NCBI RefSeq assembly: GCF_009688965.1
Contig: NZ_AP021875.1
Coordinates: 3,596,001-3,660,000, forward strand
Direction: 5' to 3'
DNA: 64,000 bases
From: Desulfosarcina widdelii
GTDB taxonomy: Bacteria > Desulfobacterota > Desulfobacteria > Desulfobacterales > Desulfosarcinaceae
The notes beneath the pieces were generated by a model. It made no database searches and had not been told where the DNA came from. It saw nothing but the letters and a program-made list of their open reading frames with translations. Each line of letters opens with the position of its first letter. The stretch's first letter is position 1. The position numbers and the translations under genes were made by a program. Positions 53,458-61,480 of this stretch are shown here, piece by piece.

Positions 53458-54627
53458 TCAATTGGACAGATTCGCCCGCATGGCCTTCAGGGTGCCTTGG
53501 TGATAAATGGTGCCATGGTGGGTGACCAGAGAACTGTTGACAATCTCGTCTTCGAGATCGAGTGTTCCGACTCTGTTTTTAAAAAGGTTGTCAACATAGT
53601 GAAACATGTTGTTGGCATACAGCCAGCTGGCATGGACGGCCATCCTGCCGGGAATGTTTTGAATACCCGAAATATGCACCCCCAGCCGTCTGATGAACTG
53701 CCCCGGTTCCGTGATTTCGCAGTTCCCACCCTGATCTACGGAGACATCCATGATTACGGAGCCGGGTTTCATTCTGGATGCCATGTCTTCCGTAACAAGT
53801 ATCGGTGCGACTTCTCCCGGCACCAGTGCGCTCAAAATAACCACATCGGCACCCTCCAGGTGGGGAGCGATGGTGCGCTGTTCGATTTCGAGCCACTCTT
53901 TCTCCAGGGCCTTTGCGTAGCCTCCCTTTCCGATAGCCAGTTCCTGCGGGATGTCGAAATCCATCACCTTGGCACCCAGGCTTTCTGCCTCGATGCAGGC
54001 ATCCTTGCGGATATCCACGGCCTTGACCACCCCACCGAGCCGTTTGGCTGTGGCAATCGCCTGAAGACCCACTACGCCGGTACCGACGATGAGAAATGTT
54101 GCCGGTTTTATGGTTCCGATGGCCGTGCCGATCATGGGGATAAAGGTGGGTAATTTGTTTGCCGCCATGATCACCGATTTATATCCGGTGACGGTGCTCA
54201 TGGAAGAGAGGGCATCCATACGCTGCGCACGCGAAATGCGCGGGATGCCGTCCATGGTCAGGGCGGTGATGTTTTTATCCCGAAGCCGCTTCACGATATC
54301 GTGGTTTTCAGGTGTTGCCGGGTGTAAAAAAGTGATCAGGATGCCGTCGTCTCGAAGCAGATTGACTTCATGGGTATCCAATTTCTGATTGAATACGGGC
54401 TGCTTGACTTTCAGAACAACGTCGGATTCTTTAAAAAGACGCACCGTATCGGCAATGACGGTTGCCCCGGCCATCCTGTATTCTTCATCGCTGATGGAAA
54501 TGCCTTCTCCTGCCGATGCTTCGACGGAAACCTCGAATCCCAGTTCGATGTATTTCATTACGGTTTCCGGTGTGGCGGCGACTCTTTTTTCTTCGGACAA
54601 GATTTCTTTCGGGATTCCGATTCGCAT
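53458..54627 (-). CDS. pntAA: NAD(P) transhydrogenase alpha subunit part 1 (NAD-binding domain I)
   Basis: 389 residues from ATG 54627 (GAGG upstream; alternative 54639). MRIGIPKEILSEEKRVAATPETV is the alanine dehydrogenase/PntA start; FLIVGTGVVGLQAIATAKRLGGVVKAVDIRKD is the NAD-binding Rossmann motif; RMKPGSVIMDVSVDQGGNCE follows. Being split from the membrane part, it is of the three-subunit type found in many anaerobes. First gene of the pnt-sensor-gdh series on the minus strand. Confidence 0.93.
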   Translation of the reverse strand: MRIGIPKEILSEEKRVAATPETVMKYIELGFEVSVEASAGEGISISDEEYRMAGATVIADTVRLFKESDVVLKVKQPVFNQKLDTHEVNLLRDDGILITFLHPATPENHDIVKRLRDKNITALTMDGIPRISRAQRMDALSSMSTVTGYKSVIMAANKLPTFIPMIGTAIGTIKPATFLIVGTGVVGLQAIATAKRLGGVVKAVDIRKDACIEAESLGAKVMDFDIPQELAIGKGGYAKALEKEWLEIEQRTIAPHLEGADVVILSALVPGEVAPILVTEDMASRMKPGSVIMDVSVDQGGNCEITEPGQFIRRLGVHISGIQNIPGRMAVHASWLYANNMFHYVDNLFKNRVGTLDLEDEIVNSSLVTHHGTIYHQGTLKAMRANLSN

Positions 54628-54705
54628 ATTTGACCTCATATCAGTGTTTAAAAATTAATCGATGTTTCGGAACTCTGGTCATAAACAGCAGAAACCTTCC
54701 TGGAT

Positions 54706-54969
54706 TCAGCATAACGGAATAATATCGGTAATACGGAAACAGGGGCGAACTTCAAAATTGTGGGTAGGCCGGCCCTTTTTTTCTTCGTCCGGGTGATCCG
54801 AGAAATGTTCTTCGCAGTACACCACGTTTTTGCCGGCGTCCGAAAAACAGCAAAGCTGCCGATCTTCGCAGTTCAGACATATGCCCTGTTCATTCGAAGG
54901 CGCAGGGGTATCTTTTGGAAGTTTATATCCCCCATTCATCGCAGGATCTTTTTTTCGAGTGTCATTCAT
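54706..54969 (-). CDS. Small cysteine-containing hypothetical protein
   Basis: 87 residues. Central ICLNCEDRQLCCFSDAGKNVVYCEEHFSD has a C-x2-C-x5-CC...C-x2-H pattern, suggestive of a metal site. The N-terminus is lysine-rich and disordered; the protein ends RITDIIPLC. It lies between pntAA and the helical-repeat gene on the same strand, so may belong to the same regulon. No family is recognised. Confidence 0.65.
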   Translation of the reverse strand: MNDTRKKDPAMNGGYKLPKDTPAPSNEQGICLNCEDRQLCCFSDAGKNVVYCEEHFSDHPDEEKKGRPTHNFEVRPCFRITDIIPLC

Positions 54970-54999
54970 GAATGATATCCTTTATCCTTGGCAGTGTTC

Positions 55000-55434
55000 T
55001 TAATTCTCCAACATACTTGCTGCCGCGATCTCGTCATCAAGTCGTTCCACTGCTTCGCCGAAAAAAGGCGGCTGCGGTGTCTGCTTTAATTTTTCGATTA
55101 TTTTTTTCACGGCCGAGGAGAACTCTTCATAAGACGCCGCATGAACGTTTTTCAGCATTGCAGCCAGGGCATCACCGGCAATTACTCGAGCATCGTAATA
55201 GACATTATCATCAGCCAGGACGGTCAGGACCTGGCGGAAAAGGTCCTCCGAAGGGGCTCGAATTTCGCCGACACGCTTGAGGACTTCCTCGCGAAGCCGC
55301 CAGTTCCCTTTGAACCGTAATATCCGGATCAGTCCCGGCTGACATTCAACCAGTCTTCCGTCTTCTGCCAATTCCTCGAAAATGTCCAAGACTGTGCCCC
55401 AATCCGTCAGATTGCCAAAAGGATCCTGTTTCAT
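55000..55434 (-). CDS. Small helical-repeat (HEAT-like) hypothetical protein
   Basis: 144 residues, all-helical: DWGTVLDIFEELAEDGRLVECQPGLIRILRFKGNWRLREEVLKRVGEIRAPSEDLFRQVLTVLADDNVYYDARVIAGDALAAMLKNV contains helix pairs resembling HEAT repeats. Residues VKKIIEKLKQTPQPPFF follow. No signal peptide. GGAGTC precedes ATG 55434. Context: head of the minus-strand block that includes transhydrogenase. Function unknown. Confidence 0.65.
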   Translation of the reverse strand: MKQDPFGNLTDWGTVLDIFEELAEDGRLVECQPGLIRILRFKGNWRLREEVLKRVGEIRAPSEDLFRQVLTVLADDNVYYDARVIAGDALAAMLKNVHAASYEEFSSAVKKIIEKLKQTPQPPFFGEAVERLDDEIAAASMLEN

Positions 55435-55517
55435 TGAAGACTCCTTTCATCGAAAATTGAACTCCGCCAACCGATATTCGAAAATCGTTGACCAGACATT
55501 TGCTGGCAAACAAATTC

Positions 55518-55650
55518 GACAGTCTCGTAAAAAGTCGAAATTCCCATCTTTTCGTCATTCCGGCGTAGGCTGGAATCCTTCAATTTCAATGGGTTCTGGA
55601 TGCCGGATCAAGTCCGGCATGACGAATCTGGTACTATTTACGAGTTCATC
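55518..55650. repeat. Composite intergenic repeat: CTCGTAAAAA ends around dispersed-repeat copy 2
   Basis: Outer motif CTCGTAAAAAGTCG (55524-) and TTTACGAG (55638-) repeat the ends of the element at 18059-18182. Inside, 55553-55625 (CGTCATTCCGGCGTAGGCTGG... GGTTCTGGATGCCGGATCAA...CCGGCATGACGA) is a near copy of 20677-20748, identical over the last 30 bases or so. The element appears to be one repeat nested in another. Confidence 0.7.
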
Positions 55651-55867
55651 AAATTTACCTTCGCTTGCTTCTGAGCAACGAGAGTGCCAATTTGACAAAA
55701 GCGCATAACTACTTGATATAAAAAAGAATTAAATTTAGATGAAATATCGAAGGCATCAGGCGGTGGGACATTATCGCCCGGCGAACCATCATTAAGGCGG
55801 TTTACTATTCGAATTAACTGCAAGAAATTATTGCGGGCGATAATGCCCGGGCGGGCGTTTTTGACAC

Positions 55868-57784
55868 TTATGAAGGAGGGAGTTTTCGAAACAGTGCTCT
55901 TCGCGATATGCCCAGCAGTTTTGCTGCTTTTGTGCGGTTGCCGCCGGTCCGGTGCAACGCCTTTGAAATAAGGCTGCGTTCCAGTTGTTGCGTGGCTGAC
56001 CGAAGATCCATTTCAACCGGCAGCGGCAAGGAATTATAGGGCTTTTTGGGGGAAAGGAATTCCAGGTGACCAAGAGTTACAAACCGCTGCAGAACATTGC
56101 GCAGTTCACGCACGTTGCCAGGCCAGTCGTATTCCATGAGCGTATCCATGATCGGTCCCGGAACCCTGTCCATGCCGGCAGGCATTTTGATCCGCCGAAG
56201 AAAGTGCTCCACCAGCAAAGGGATATCCTGTTTGCGTTGGCGCAAGGGCGGCAATTGAATCTGGATCACCTGAACCCGATAAAAAAAATCGCTGCGCATA
56301 TGGCCGCTGTTGACCCGATCTTCCAATGGCGTATTGGAGGCCGATATGATGCGCAAATCGGCTGACTTCGTTTCTGTGCTGCCCAACGCCCGATAGCCAC
56401 CGCCTTCGATCGCTCGCAGCAGCTTGGCCTGCATGCCAACGGTCAGGTCGCCAACTTCATCCAGAAACAATGTTCCGCCATCGGCCATATCCAGATATCC
56501 CGGAGCGTCTGCGTGCGCACCGGAAAAAGCGCCCTTGCGGTGTCCGAAAAATTCTCGTTCGAACAGGGATTCCTGGACGGCACCACAGTTCACGGCAACG
56601 AATCTATGGTTTTTTCTCGCACCGTGATTGTGAACAGCATGAGCCACCAGTTCTTTTCCCGATCCGGATTCACCGAATATGGCGACACTCGCATCCGTTG
56701 CGGCTGCCTTCAGAATCAGTTCATAAACACCTTGCATGGCCGCTGACCGACCAAGGATGTCACCCAGCCGATACCTCTCTTTGAGTGACGACCGCAGAAC
56801 GCGATTTTCGCTGTCCAACAGGTCCGCCATTCGTTGAGCGGCCATCTGCTGCTCTTTGATTTCGGTGATATCCTTGAAGGTCGACAGCAATGCGGGTCGC
56901 CCCTTGAAGGCAATGGGACTGTGGCAAACCTGTATCCACGCGACACGCTGAGATCGGGAAAATTGAATAACCTCCTCAACTCTGGCCCCACTCTTATCTT
57001 CGTCAACTGAACGATAGCTTTTTACGATTTCCACGGTATTTCCGGCGCGTAAATTCGTTACCCGTCTATCCAGGATGTCTTCGGCCATCGATACGTGAAA
57101 CAGTTTGCAGAAAGCCGGATTCACATAACAAAAGCGATTATCCTGGACCAGGGCAACCCCTTCGTCCACCTGTTCGGTAAGCACGCGATAGCGTTCTTCA
57201 CTTTCTCTTAGCGCCTCCTCCGAGCGTTTCAGCCACAACACCTTGCTCAGCCGTTCTCCGATTGCTCTCAAAAGGTGTTCTTCCTCTTCTAAAAACGGAT
57301 TGGCGTCGCACCGCGGAGGCATTTTGTAATAATAGACGTCTATATCACCGACATGTTGGCCGTTCAGGATGATTTTTGTATTCTGGTGCCATTGGGTGGT
57401 CTTGAAATTCCGGGTGGTGTACTCCTGACCGTCCAATCGGATGCGTGCGCAGGCGTTTTCAGGAAATTGCCAAGCCGCCGGTATGAGTTCAACGGCACGC
57501 TGCATAATCCACGGCAGCGACACATCCTGGTTCTCAAAAAGGTTGGAGATGCCATACAGGCAGTTCAATTCCTTGATGCGTTCGGCAAGGGCGTTGGGCG
57601 CTGAGGATATGGATAACGGTTGGCATAAATCGTCTGTGACGGCCTTCCGTCCCTGCGCCGGCTTTCTTTTTGGCCTCTTCAGGTTTCGTTCGGCTGTCAT
57701 ATTTGTCTTCATGTTGCCCAAAAGAATATCTGTATCATTGGTATCTGAAGAAATGCACACATTTCCACAAAAGCAACAAATCAT
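55868..57784 (-). CDS. Sigma-54-dependent activator with GAF-like and PAS sensors (GAFSGA variant)
   Basis: Up to 638 residues; in-frame ATGs at 57712 and 57700 are plausible starts because the first 24 residues look unusual. Order: GAF-like domain (RIKELNCLYGISNLFENQDVSLPWIMQRAVELIPAAWQFPENACARIRLDGQEYTT), PAS (about 200-320), AAA+ domain with Walker A FGESGSGKELVAHAV and Walker B GGTLFLDEVGDL, and a Fis-type helix-turn-helix (SKALHRTGGNRTKAAKLLGISRRALFRKL). The sigma-54 contact loop reads GAFSGA instead of GAFTGA. The GAF-like part is homologous to the sensor coupled to pntB. Targets are unknown; the pnt/gdh block is the nearest candidate. Confidence 0.85.
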   Translation of the reverse strand: MICCFCGNVCISSDTNDTDILLGNMKTNMTAERNLKRPKRKPAQGRKAVTDDLCQPLSISSAPNALAERIKELNCLYGISNLFENQDVSLPWIMQRAVELIPAAWQFPENACARIRLDGQEYTTRNFKTTQWHQNTKIILNGQHVGDIDVYYYKMPPRCDANPFLEEEEHLLRAIGERLSKVLWLKRSEEALRESEERYRVLTEQVDEGVALVQDNRFCYVNPAFCKLFHVSMAEDILDRRVTNLRAGNTVEIVKSYRSVDEDKSGARVEEVIQFSRSQRVAWIQVCHSPIAFKGRPALLSTFKDITEIKEQQMAAQRMADLLDSENRVLRSSLKERYRLGDILGRSAAMQGVYELILKAAATDASVAIFGESGSGKELVAHAVHNHGARKNHRFVAVNCGAVQESLFEREFFGHRKGAFSGAHADAPGYLDMADGGTLFLDEVGDLTVGMQAKLLRAIEGGGYRALGSTETKSADLRIISASNTPLEDRVNSGHMRSDFFYRVQVIQIQLPPLRQRKQDIPLLVEHFLRRIKMPAGMDRVPGPIMDTLMEYDWPGNVRELRNVLQRFVTLGHLEFLSPKKPYNSLPLPVEMDLRSATQQLERSLISKALHRTGGNRTKAAKLLGISRRALFRKLPPS

Positions 57785-57905
57785 CGGTCAAGCAAATGAA
57801 TAATCCTTTAATATTATAGACTATCTTTTTATCCAAAAGAAAGCATATTTTTTAAATATGGCTTGTTTCAACTCGGCGCTCTTTTTTTTGATATTGAGTA
57901 GAACC

Positions 57906-58106
57906 TCAACATTCATGGCATCGCCGCTCAGTTTTTTTTTCGGCGGCCCTTAAAGAGTCGGTCTCATAATATCGTAAATTTTCATTGACCCTAAACTGTT
58001 TTCTTCCTTTTCGAATCAGTGTTTTGATCCCAATTTCGTTACGGTTCTCGGATCTTTTCATTGGTATGCCACCTCTTGGTATTGGACCCATTTTTACCGT
58101 TTTCAA
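57906..58106 (-). CDS. Possible small basic protein
   Basis: Up to 66 residues from a TTG at 58106 (ATG 58091 also possible): ...GIKTLIRKGRKQFRVNENLRYYETDSLRAAEKKTERRCHEC. The FRVNENLRYYETDSLRAAEKK part reads like a real, helical small protein of the type seen in Desulfobacterota, but no ribosome site is convincing. It lies in a 507-base gap (57785-58291) otherwise holding the activator's promoter region. Confidence 0.3.
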   Translation of the reverse strand: MKTVKMGPIPRGGIPMKRSENRNEIGIKTLIRKGRKQFRVNENLRYYETDSLRAAEKKTERRCHEC

Positions 58107-58215
58107 TCCATCGAAATTTGCAATGAAGTCAGAACTACATTTAGCATGCCAGCATTTTTATGATGGCAAAGGAGCCATGTGTCAGTGAGACCATGCTTCG
58201 ATGCAACATTCACAG

Positions 58216-58229
58216 CTCAATATGTTGAG
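58216..58229. promoter_or_regulatory. TCAA-N4-TTGA dyad, site 1 (activator promoter)
   Basis: CTCAATATGTTGAG. It overlaps the -35 element of the putative promoter of the PAS activator gene and is 39 bases from site 2. The same core appears twice more at 61277 and 61315. Confidence 0.55.
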
Positions 58230-58252
58230 TTTTACAGAAAAATGACTATCAT
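58225..58252 (+). promoter_or_regulatory. Putative sigma-70 promoter of the PAS activator gene
   Basis: TTGAGT (58225-58230), 16-base spacer, TATCAT (58247-58252), about 40 bases before the ATG. It is bracketed by the two dyads. Confidence 0.4.
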
Positions 58253-58254
58253 AT

Positions 58255-58268
58255 CTCAATGAATTGAG
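58255..58268. promoter_or_regulatory. TCAA-N4-TTGA dyad, site 2 (activator promoter)
   Basis: CTCAATGAATTGAG within the 16-base perfect arm pair TCTCAAT/ATTGAGA (58254-58269). It lies just downstream of the putative -10, suited to autorepression. Confidence 0.55.
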
Positions 58269-58291
58269 ACTATGGCCATGAAGAGGTGAAC

Positions 58292-59938
58292 ATGCCGGCA
58301 CGCTCTACCAAAAAAGAATTAAAAGTGCTCGAAGAAAAATGTGAACTGCTTGAAAACCAATGTCTGGAATATGTCAATGCTCTTAAACAGACGAATCAGC
58401 GTCTGGAAAAAGAGATTCTAAAACAGAAACAGATTGAAGCCAGGTTGACGATCAGCGAGCTGCGGTTCCGTAAAATTTTTGAACATGCACCATTCGGTGC
58501 GGCTATCACCGACCACAGCGGAAACATCGTTCTGGCGAATCGCGCCCTATGCATGATGCTGGGATACACGCAGCAGGAACTTGAAAGCATGCATTTTTCC
58601 GACTGCACCCTCAAGGAAGACCTCGATACCGACGTGGAACGATTTCGTCAACTGACCTCCGGTGAAATCGATCACTATAATCTGGAGAAGCGATATCGTA
58701 CCCAATCAGGCGAGGTTATCTGGGGTAGTCTGGCGGTTACACTTATACCGGGAAAAAGGCCCGAGGAGCGATCCATCCTCGGTATGGTTGAGGATATTTC
58801 CGACCGTAAGCGTATTGAACAGAAGATTATCCAATCGAGGGATGATTTGGAGGATATTGTTGCCGAACGTACCCGGGAGATCCTATCTCTGAAAGACCGA
58901 CTGCAGGCGGAAAACCTAATTTTAAAACAGGAACTCGCCGAATCGCAGTCCTATGGCACGATCATCGGCAGAAGCCATCCGATAAAAACCGTAATTTCCC
59001 AGATCGAACTCGTCGCTCCTACCGATGCCAATGTCCTGATTCATGGGGAGTCAGGCACCGGAAAGGAGCTGGTAGCTCGTGAAATCCATCGCCGCAGTCA
59101 ACGCAAAGCCAAGCCAATGATCAAGGTGAACTGCGCCACGATCCCCAAAGATCTATACGAAAGCGAATTTTTCGGCCATGTCAAAGGAGCTTTCACCGGT
59201 GCGGTAAAAGACCGTATCGGTCGATTCGAGGCAGCCGACGGCGGCACCATTTTCCTGGACGAGGTCGGAGAAATTCCTCTCGATTTACAAAGCAAGCTGT
59301 TGAGAATTCTCCAGGAGGGTGAATATGAACGATTGGGCGAAGAAAAAACCAGAAAGGTGAATGTGCGCATCATAGCCGCAACCAACAAGCAATTGCTCAA
59401 CGAAGTCAAGGCCAATCGGTTTCGCGATGACCTGTTTTACCGACTCAACGTTTTTCCGGTTCAAATTGCTCCGCTAAGAGAGCGCAAAGATGATATCCAA
59501 ATGCTCGCCGCTCACTTTATTGACAAGTTGTCGAAAAAGCTCAATGTCTCTTCGCCGCAGTTAACCCAGGCCAATATCTTTGACTTGCAATCCTATGATT
59601 GGCCTGGCAATGTTCGCGAGCTGGAAAACGCCATCGAGCGTGAAATCATCCTTTCACGGACGGAAAAACTGAACTTTTCTTCCCTCCCGAGCATAGAGAG
59701 AACCCGAACGGCAGCTTCGATATCGGTCGATTCCGGTGTGGCCGCTGACCCGACCATCCTGTCGGCAGAGGAGATGAAGCAATTTGAACGCAATAATACA
59801 ATAAACGCAATGAAACAGTGCAACTGGAAGATATATGGCGATGACGGTGCCGCCGACCTGCTGGGCATCAAGCCCACGACCCTGATCGAGCGTATGAAAC
59901 GGATGCACATTCGCAAACCGCGAAAGAAAACGTTATGA
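58292..59938 (+). CDS. PAS-domain sigma-54-dependent transcriptional activator
   Basis: 548 residues from ATG 58292 (AGAGG upstream; GTG 58286 also in frame). N-terminal coiled coil (KKELKVLEEKCELLENQ), PAS domain (LRFRKIFEHAPFGAAITDHSGNIVLANRALCMMLGYTQQEL, about residues 60-185), coiled linker, AAA+ domain with Walker A IHGESGTGKELVAREI, the intact GAFTGA loop in FFGHVKGAFTGAVKDRIG, Walker B GGTIFLDEVGEI, arginine finger region FRDDLFYRLNVFP, and a C-terminal helix-turn-helix (YGDDGAADLLGIKPTTLIERMKRMHI). It should drive sigma-54 promoters; the divergent pair at 61195 and 61418 with matching dyads is the obvious target. Confidence 0.93.
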   Translation: MPARSTKKELKVLEEKCELLENQCLEYVNALKQTNQRLEKEILKQKQIEARLTISELRFRKIFEHAPFGAAITDHSGNIVLANRALCMMLGYTQQELESMHFSDCTLKEDLDTDVERFRQLTSGEIDHYNLEKRYRTQSGEVIWGSLAVTLIPGKRPEERSILGMVEDISDRKRIEQKIIQSRDDLEDIVAERTREILSLKDRLQAENLILKQELAESQSYGTIIGRSHPIKTVISQIELVAPTDANVLIHGESGTGKELVAREIHRRSQRKAKPMIKVNCATIPKDLYESEFFGHVKGAFTGAVKDRIGRFEAADGGTIFLDEVGEIPLDLQSKLLRILQEGEYERLGEEKTRKVNVRIIAATNKQLLNEVKANRFRDDLFYRLNVFPVQIAPLRERKDDIQMLAAHFIDKLSKKLNVSSPQLTQANIFDLQSYDWPGNVRELENAIEREIILSRTEKLNFSSLPSIERTRTAASISVDSGVAADPTILSAEEMKQFERNNTINAMKQCNWKIYGDDGAADLLGIKPTTLIERMKRMHIRKPRKKTL

Positions 59939-60104
59939 TTATTTGAAGGCGGCGGCAATATCCTTTGCAATCTCAAGATGCTGGAATTGATCTCGTTTCA
60001 CCGGAAACACAAATCATCATGAAGGCACAGGCCGGCCGCCGCCATCCTTAGGGGACAACTGAAAAGCCAACGTTGATGTCTTCGCCGGCATTTCTGAGTG
60101 ATGC

Positions 60105-60299
60105 CTAAACACGCCCGCCCATACTGCCTGGTGGGTCGTCTCGTTGAGACGTCCATCCCGGTGACTGCTCGGCCGGTTCATCATAACTTTTACTGGATTG
60201 GTTGATCGCCTCCTGGCGCTCCGCTTCTCCTTCCAAAACACGGTCGCGGCACTCACCTATGCAATTTCCAGATATATCTCTTGAGGGCATTGTTTCCAT
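60105..60299 (-). CDS. Small acidic hypothetical protein
   Basis: 64 residues from ATG 60299, with a strong GGAGG ribosome site 7 bases upstream. METMPSRDISGNCIGECRDRVLEGEAERQEAINQSS... is hydrophilic and ends in a Gly/Ser/Pro-rich tail; C-x3-C at about residues 13-17. No family is recognised. It is on the minus strand downstream of the PilZ and Cys-rich genes. Confidence 0.55.
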   Translation of the reverse strand: METMPSRDISGNCIGECRDRVLEGEAERQEAINQSSKSYDEPAEQSPGWTSQRDDPPGSMGGRV

Positions 60300-60464
60300 G
60301 ATATTTCCTCCGTTTATTTGTTGAGCAAACTCGCGGCTTGCCCAATGAGTTTTTTTATTCACGATACCATTCTCATTTCAACCGGCTCTCCAGAAGAGGG
60401 AACCATTACCACTGGTACGGGTGAATTCTTGACCCTGCTTCCACCCGTAAGGCCTGTTAGGCCG

Positions 60465-60845
60465 TTAGTAAGTCCACCTCAGGATCTCGGCAGCAACGCC
60501 GTAACGCGGTGAATCGCAATGTTCGCTGAAACGCTCACAGCGCTGAACCTTAGCCACTGTATGCGACCGAAACAGAGAACAAACGTCGGGGTCGTCAACG
60601 TCCAGTGTGTACTGCGGACCTGCTGTCCCCATGGCAGATTCCATAGAGTCGTTCGTACCAATACTTCTAAGCACAATGTAAGTTCCCGGCATAATTTTCA
60701 CAGCTGTCTCAAAGAACAGTCCGCTCTCGCTAAAGTTGCGGATAGTTACAGGCCGCTCCACATTACCGTTCAGCAATGCGCAGCCCATACCTACGTCTTT
60801 AACACAACGCTGTTTACTTCGCCTGTCACCCATCGAATCCACCAT
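60465..60845 (-). CDS. PilZ-domain protein
   Basis: 126 residues. RRSKQRCVKDVGMGCALLNGNVERPVTIRNFSESGLFFET matches the PilZ fold: the RxxxR-type motif near the start (DRRSKQR) and the D/NxSxxG motif (NFSESG) that together bind cyclic di-GMP. The rest is variable. Starts: ATG 60845 or 60833. The minus strand just upstream has a weak -24/-12-like TGGCAG-N5-AGGCA (60869-60854). Confidence 0.7.
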   Translation of the reverse strand: MVDSMGDRRSKQRCVKDVGMGCALLNGNVERPVTIRNFSESGLFFETAVKIMPGTYIVLRSIGTNDSMESAMGTAGPQYTLDVDDPDVCSLFRSHTVAKVQRCERFSEHCDSPRYGVAAEILRWTY

Positions 60846-60958
60846 GCTTACAATGCCTTAATGCTGCCACAGGATCTTACCTTAACTGAAATAACGTAGA
60901 TCGCTGATCAGCGTTTATCGGTTGCAGCCGGGATGACGTCAACGCCGTTGACAGGCTA

Positions 60959-61111
60959 TCAACAACAAACGGGACCACAGCTACAACAGCAAGGATCGAC
61001 GTAACACCCACAAGGGTCGATGACGTAACAACAGGAACGTCCGACACGTTTGTCATCCGATTGTGTGGTTTCATCCTTTTGAGTACCTTTGTTTGTATTT
61101 TCTTCGCTCAT
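60959..61111 (-). CDS. Extremely cysteine-rich 50-residue peptide
   Basis: 50 residues from ATG 61111, which has AGGAGG 7 bases upstream. Residues 1-25 are hydrophilic (MSEENTNKGTQKDETTQSDD); residues 26-50 contain ten cysteines, including CCYVIDPCGC and a related YVDPCCC, and end GPVCC. Two stop codons follow. It sits about 70 bases downstream of a sigma-54 promoter (61195-61210). Candidates: metallothionein-like metal scavenger, structural disulfide peptide, or ribosomally made peptide precursor; no family is recognised. Confidence 0.65.
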   Translation of the reverse strand: MSEENTNKGTQKDETTQSDDKRVGRSCCYVIDPCGCYVDPCCCSCGPVCC

Positions 61112-61194
61112 TTCGAACCTCCTGAAATTTATATAATGTCGATGTCTTCTGATCTGAACCGAAGGCATCTTATTGGATTACTGATTAGAGGAAA

Positions 61195-61210
61195 CGCAAT
61201 TGCCATGCCG
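61195..61210 (-). promoter_or_regulatory. Sigma-54 promoter, minus strand
   Basis: On the minus strand: CGGCATGGCAATTGCG, with GG and GC ten bases apart as in the TGGCAC-N5-TTGCA consensus. It points to the Cys-rich peptide gene (start 61111). The dyads at 61277-61330 lie 67-120 bases upstream. Confidence 0.6.
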
Positions 61211-61276
61211 TTTTGAACGGCCAGCATTAAACCTTTGAGTGTTTTAGTTTTTTGATCAGCAATAATTCGAACAAGA

Positions 61277-61292
61277 AATCAACAATTTGATT
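61277..61292. promoter_or_regulatory. TCAA-N4-TTGA dyad, site 3 (shared enhancer)
   Basis: AATCAACAATTTGATT, a perfect 6-base dyad with a 4-base spacer. With site 4 it lies midway between the two sigma-54 promoters. Confidence 0.6.
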
Positions 61293-61314
61293 TTACCAAT
61301 ATTTTGAGTTTATA

Positions 61315-61330
61315 AATCAAAAATTTGATT
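61315..61330. promoter_or_regulatory. TCAA-N4-TTGA dyad, site 4 (shared enhancer)
   Basis: AATCAAAAATTTGATT, same arms as site 3, 38 bases away, centre to centre. The spacing closely matches the 39 bases between sites 1 and 2. Confidence 0.6.
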
Positions 61331-61417
61331 CTTCTTGATGGCATTTTTTTGTTCGGAAGCGGTTTTGTTGCGGCGTCATGTATATTTCCGCTGAATTGGT
61401 ATTCCTTCAAAGTCAAA

Positions 61418-61433
61418 TGGAATATGGATTGCA
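61418..61433 (+). promoter_or_regulatory. Sigma-54 promoter, plus strand
   Basis: TGGAATATGGATTGCA: TGG at -24 and TTGCA at -12 with the canonical GG-N10-GC spacing. It points to the gene starting at 61481; the dyads lie about 90-140 bases upstream. Confidence 0.65.
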
Positions 61434-61480
61434 TCGCACATACGACATAAGGCGTTGATTCAAATCAAGGAGGGAATCTT

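Noticed and set aside
54690..54716. TGA after ...IIPLC of the small Cys protein as a second selenocysteine codon
   Set aside because: Only eight codons follow before the next stop and no SECIS-like hairpin with a GG-containing loop is visible.
60902..60913. CGCTGATCAGCG palindrome downstream of the Cys-rich peptide gene as a terminator
   Set aside because: A 12-base palindrome with no loop and no T-tract; not convincing as an intrinsic terminator or operator.
61330..61350. TGGCATTTTTTTGTT as a sigma-54 promoter for the 61481 gene
   Set aside because: No GC at the -12 position and wrong spacing; the element at 61418 fits much better.
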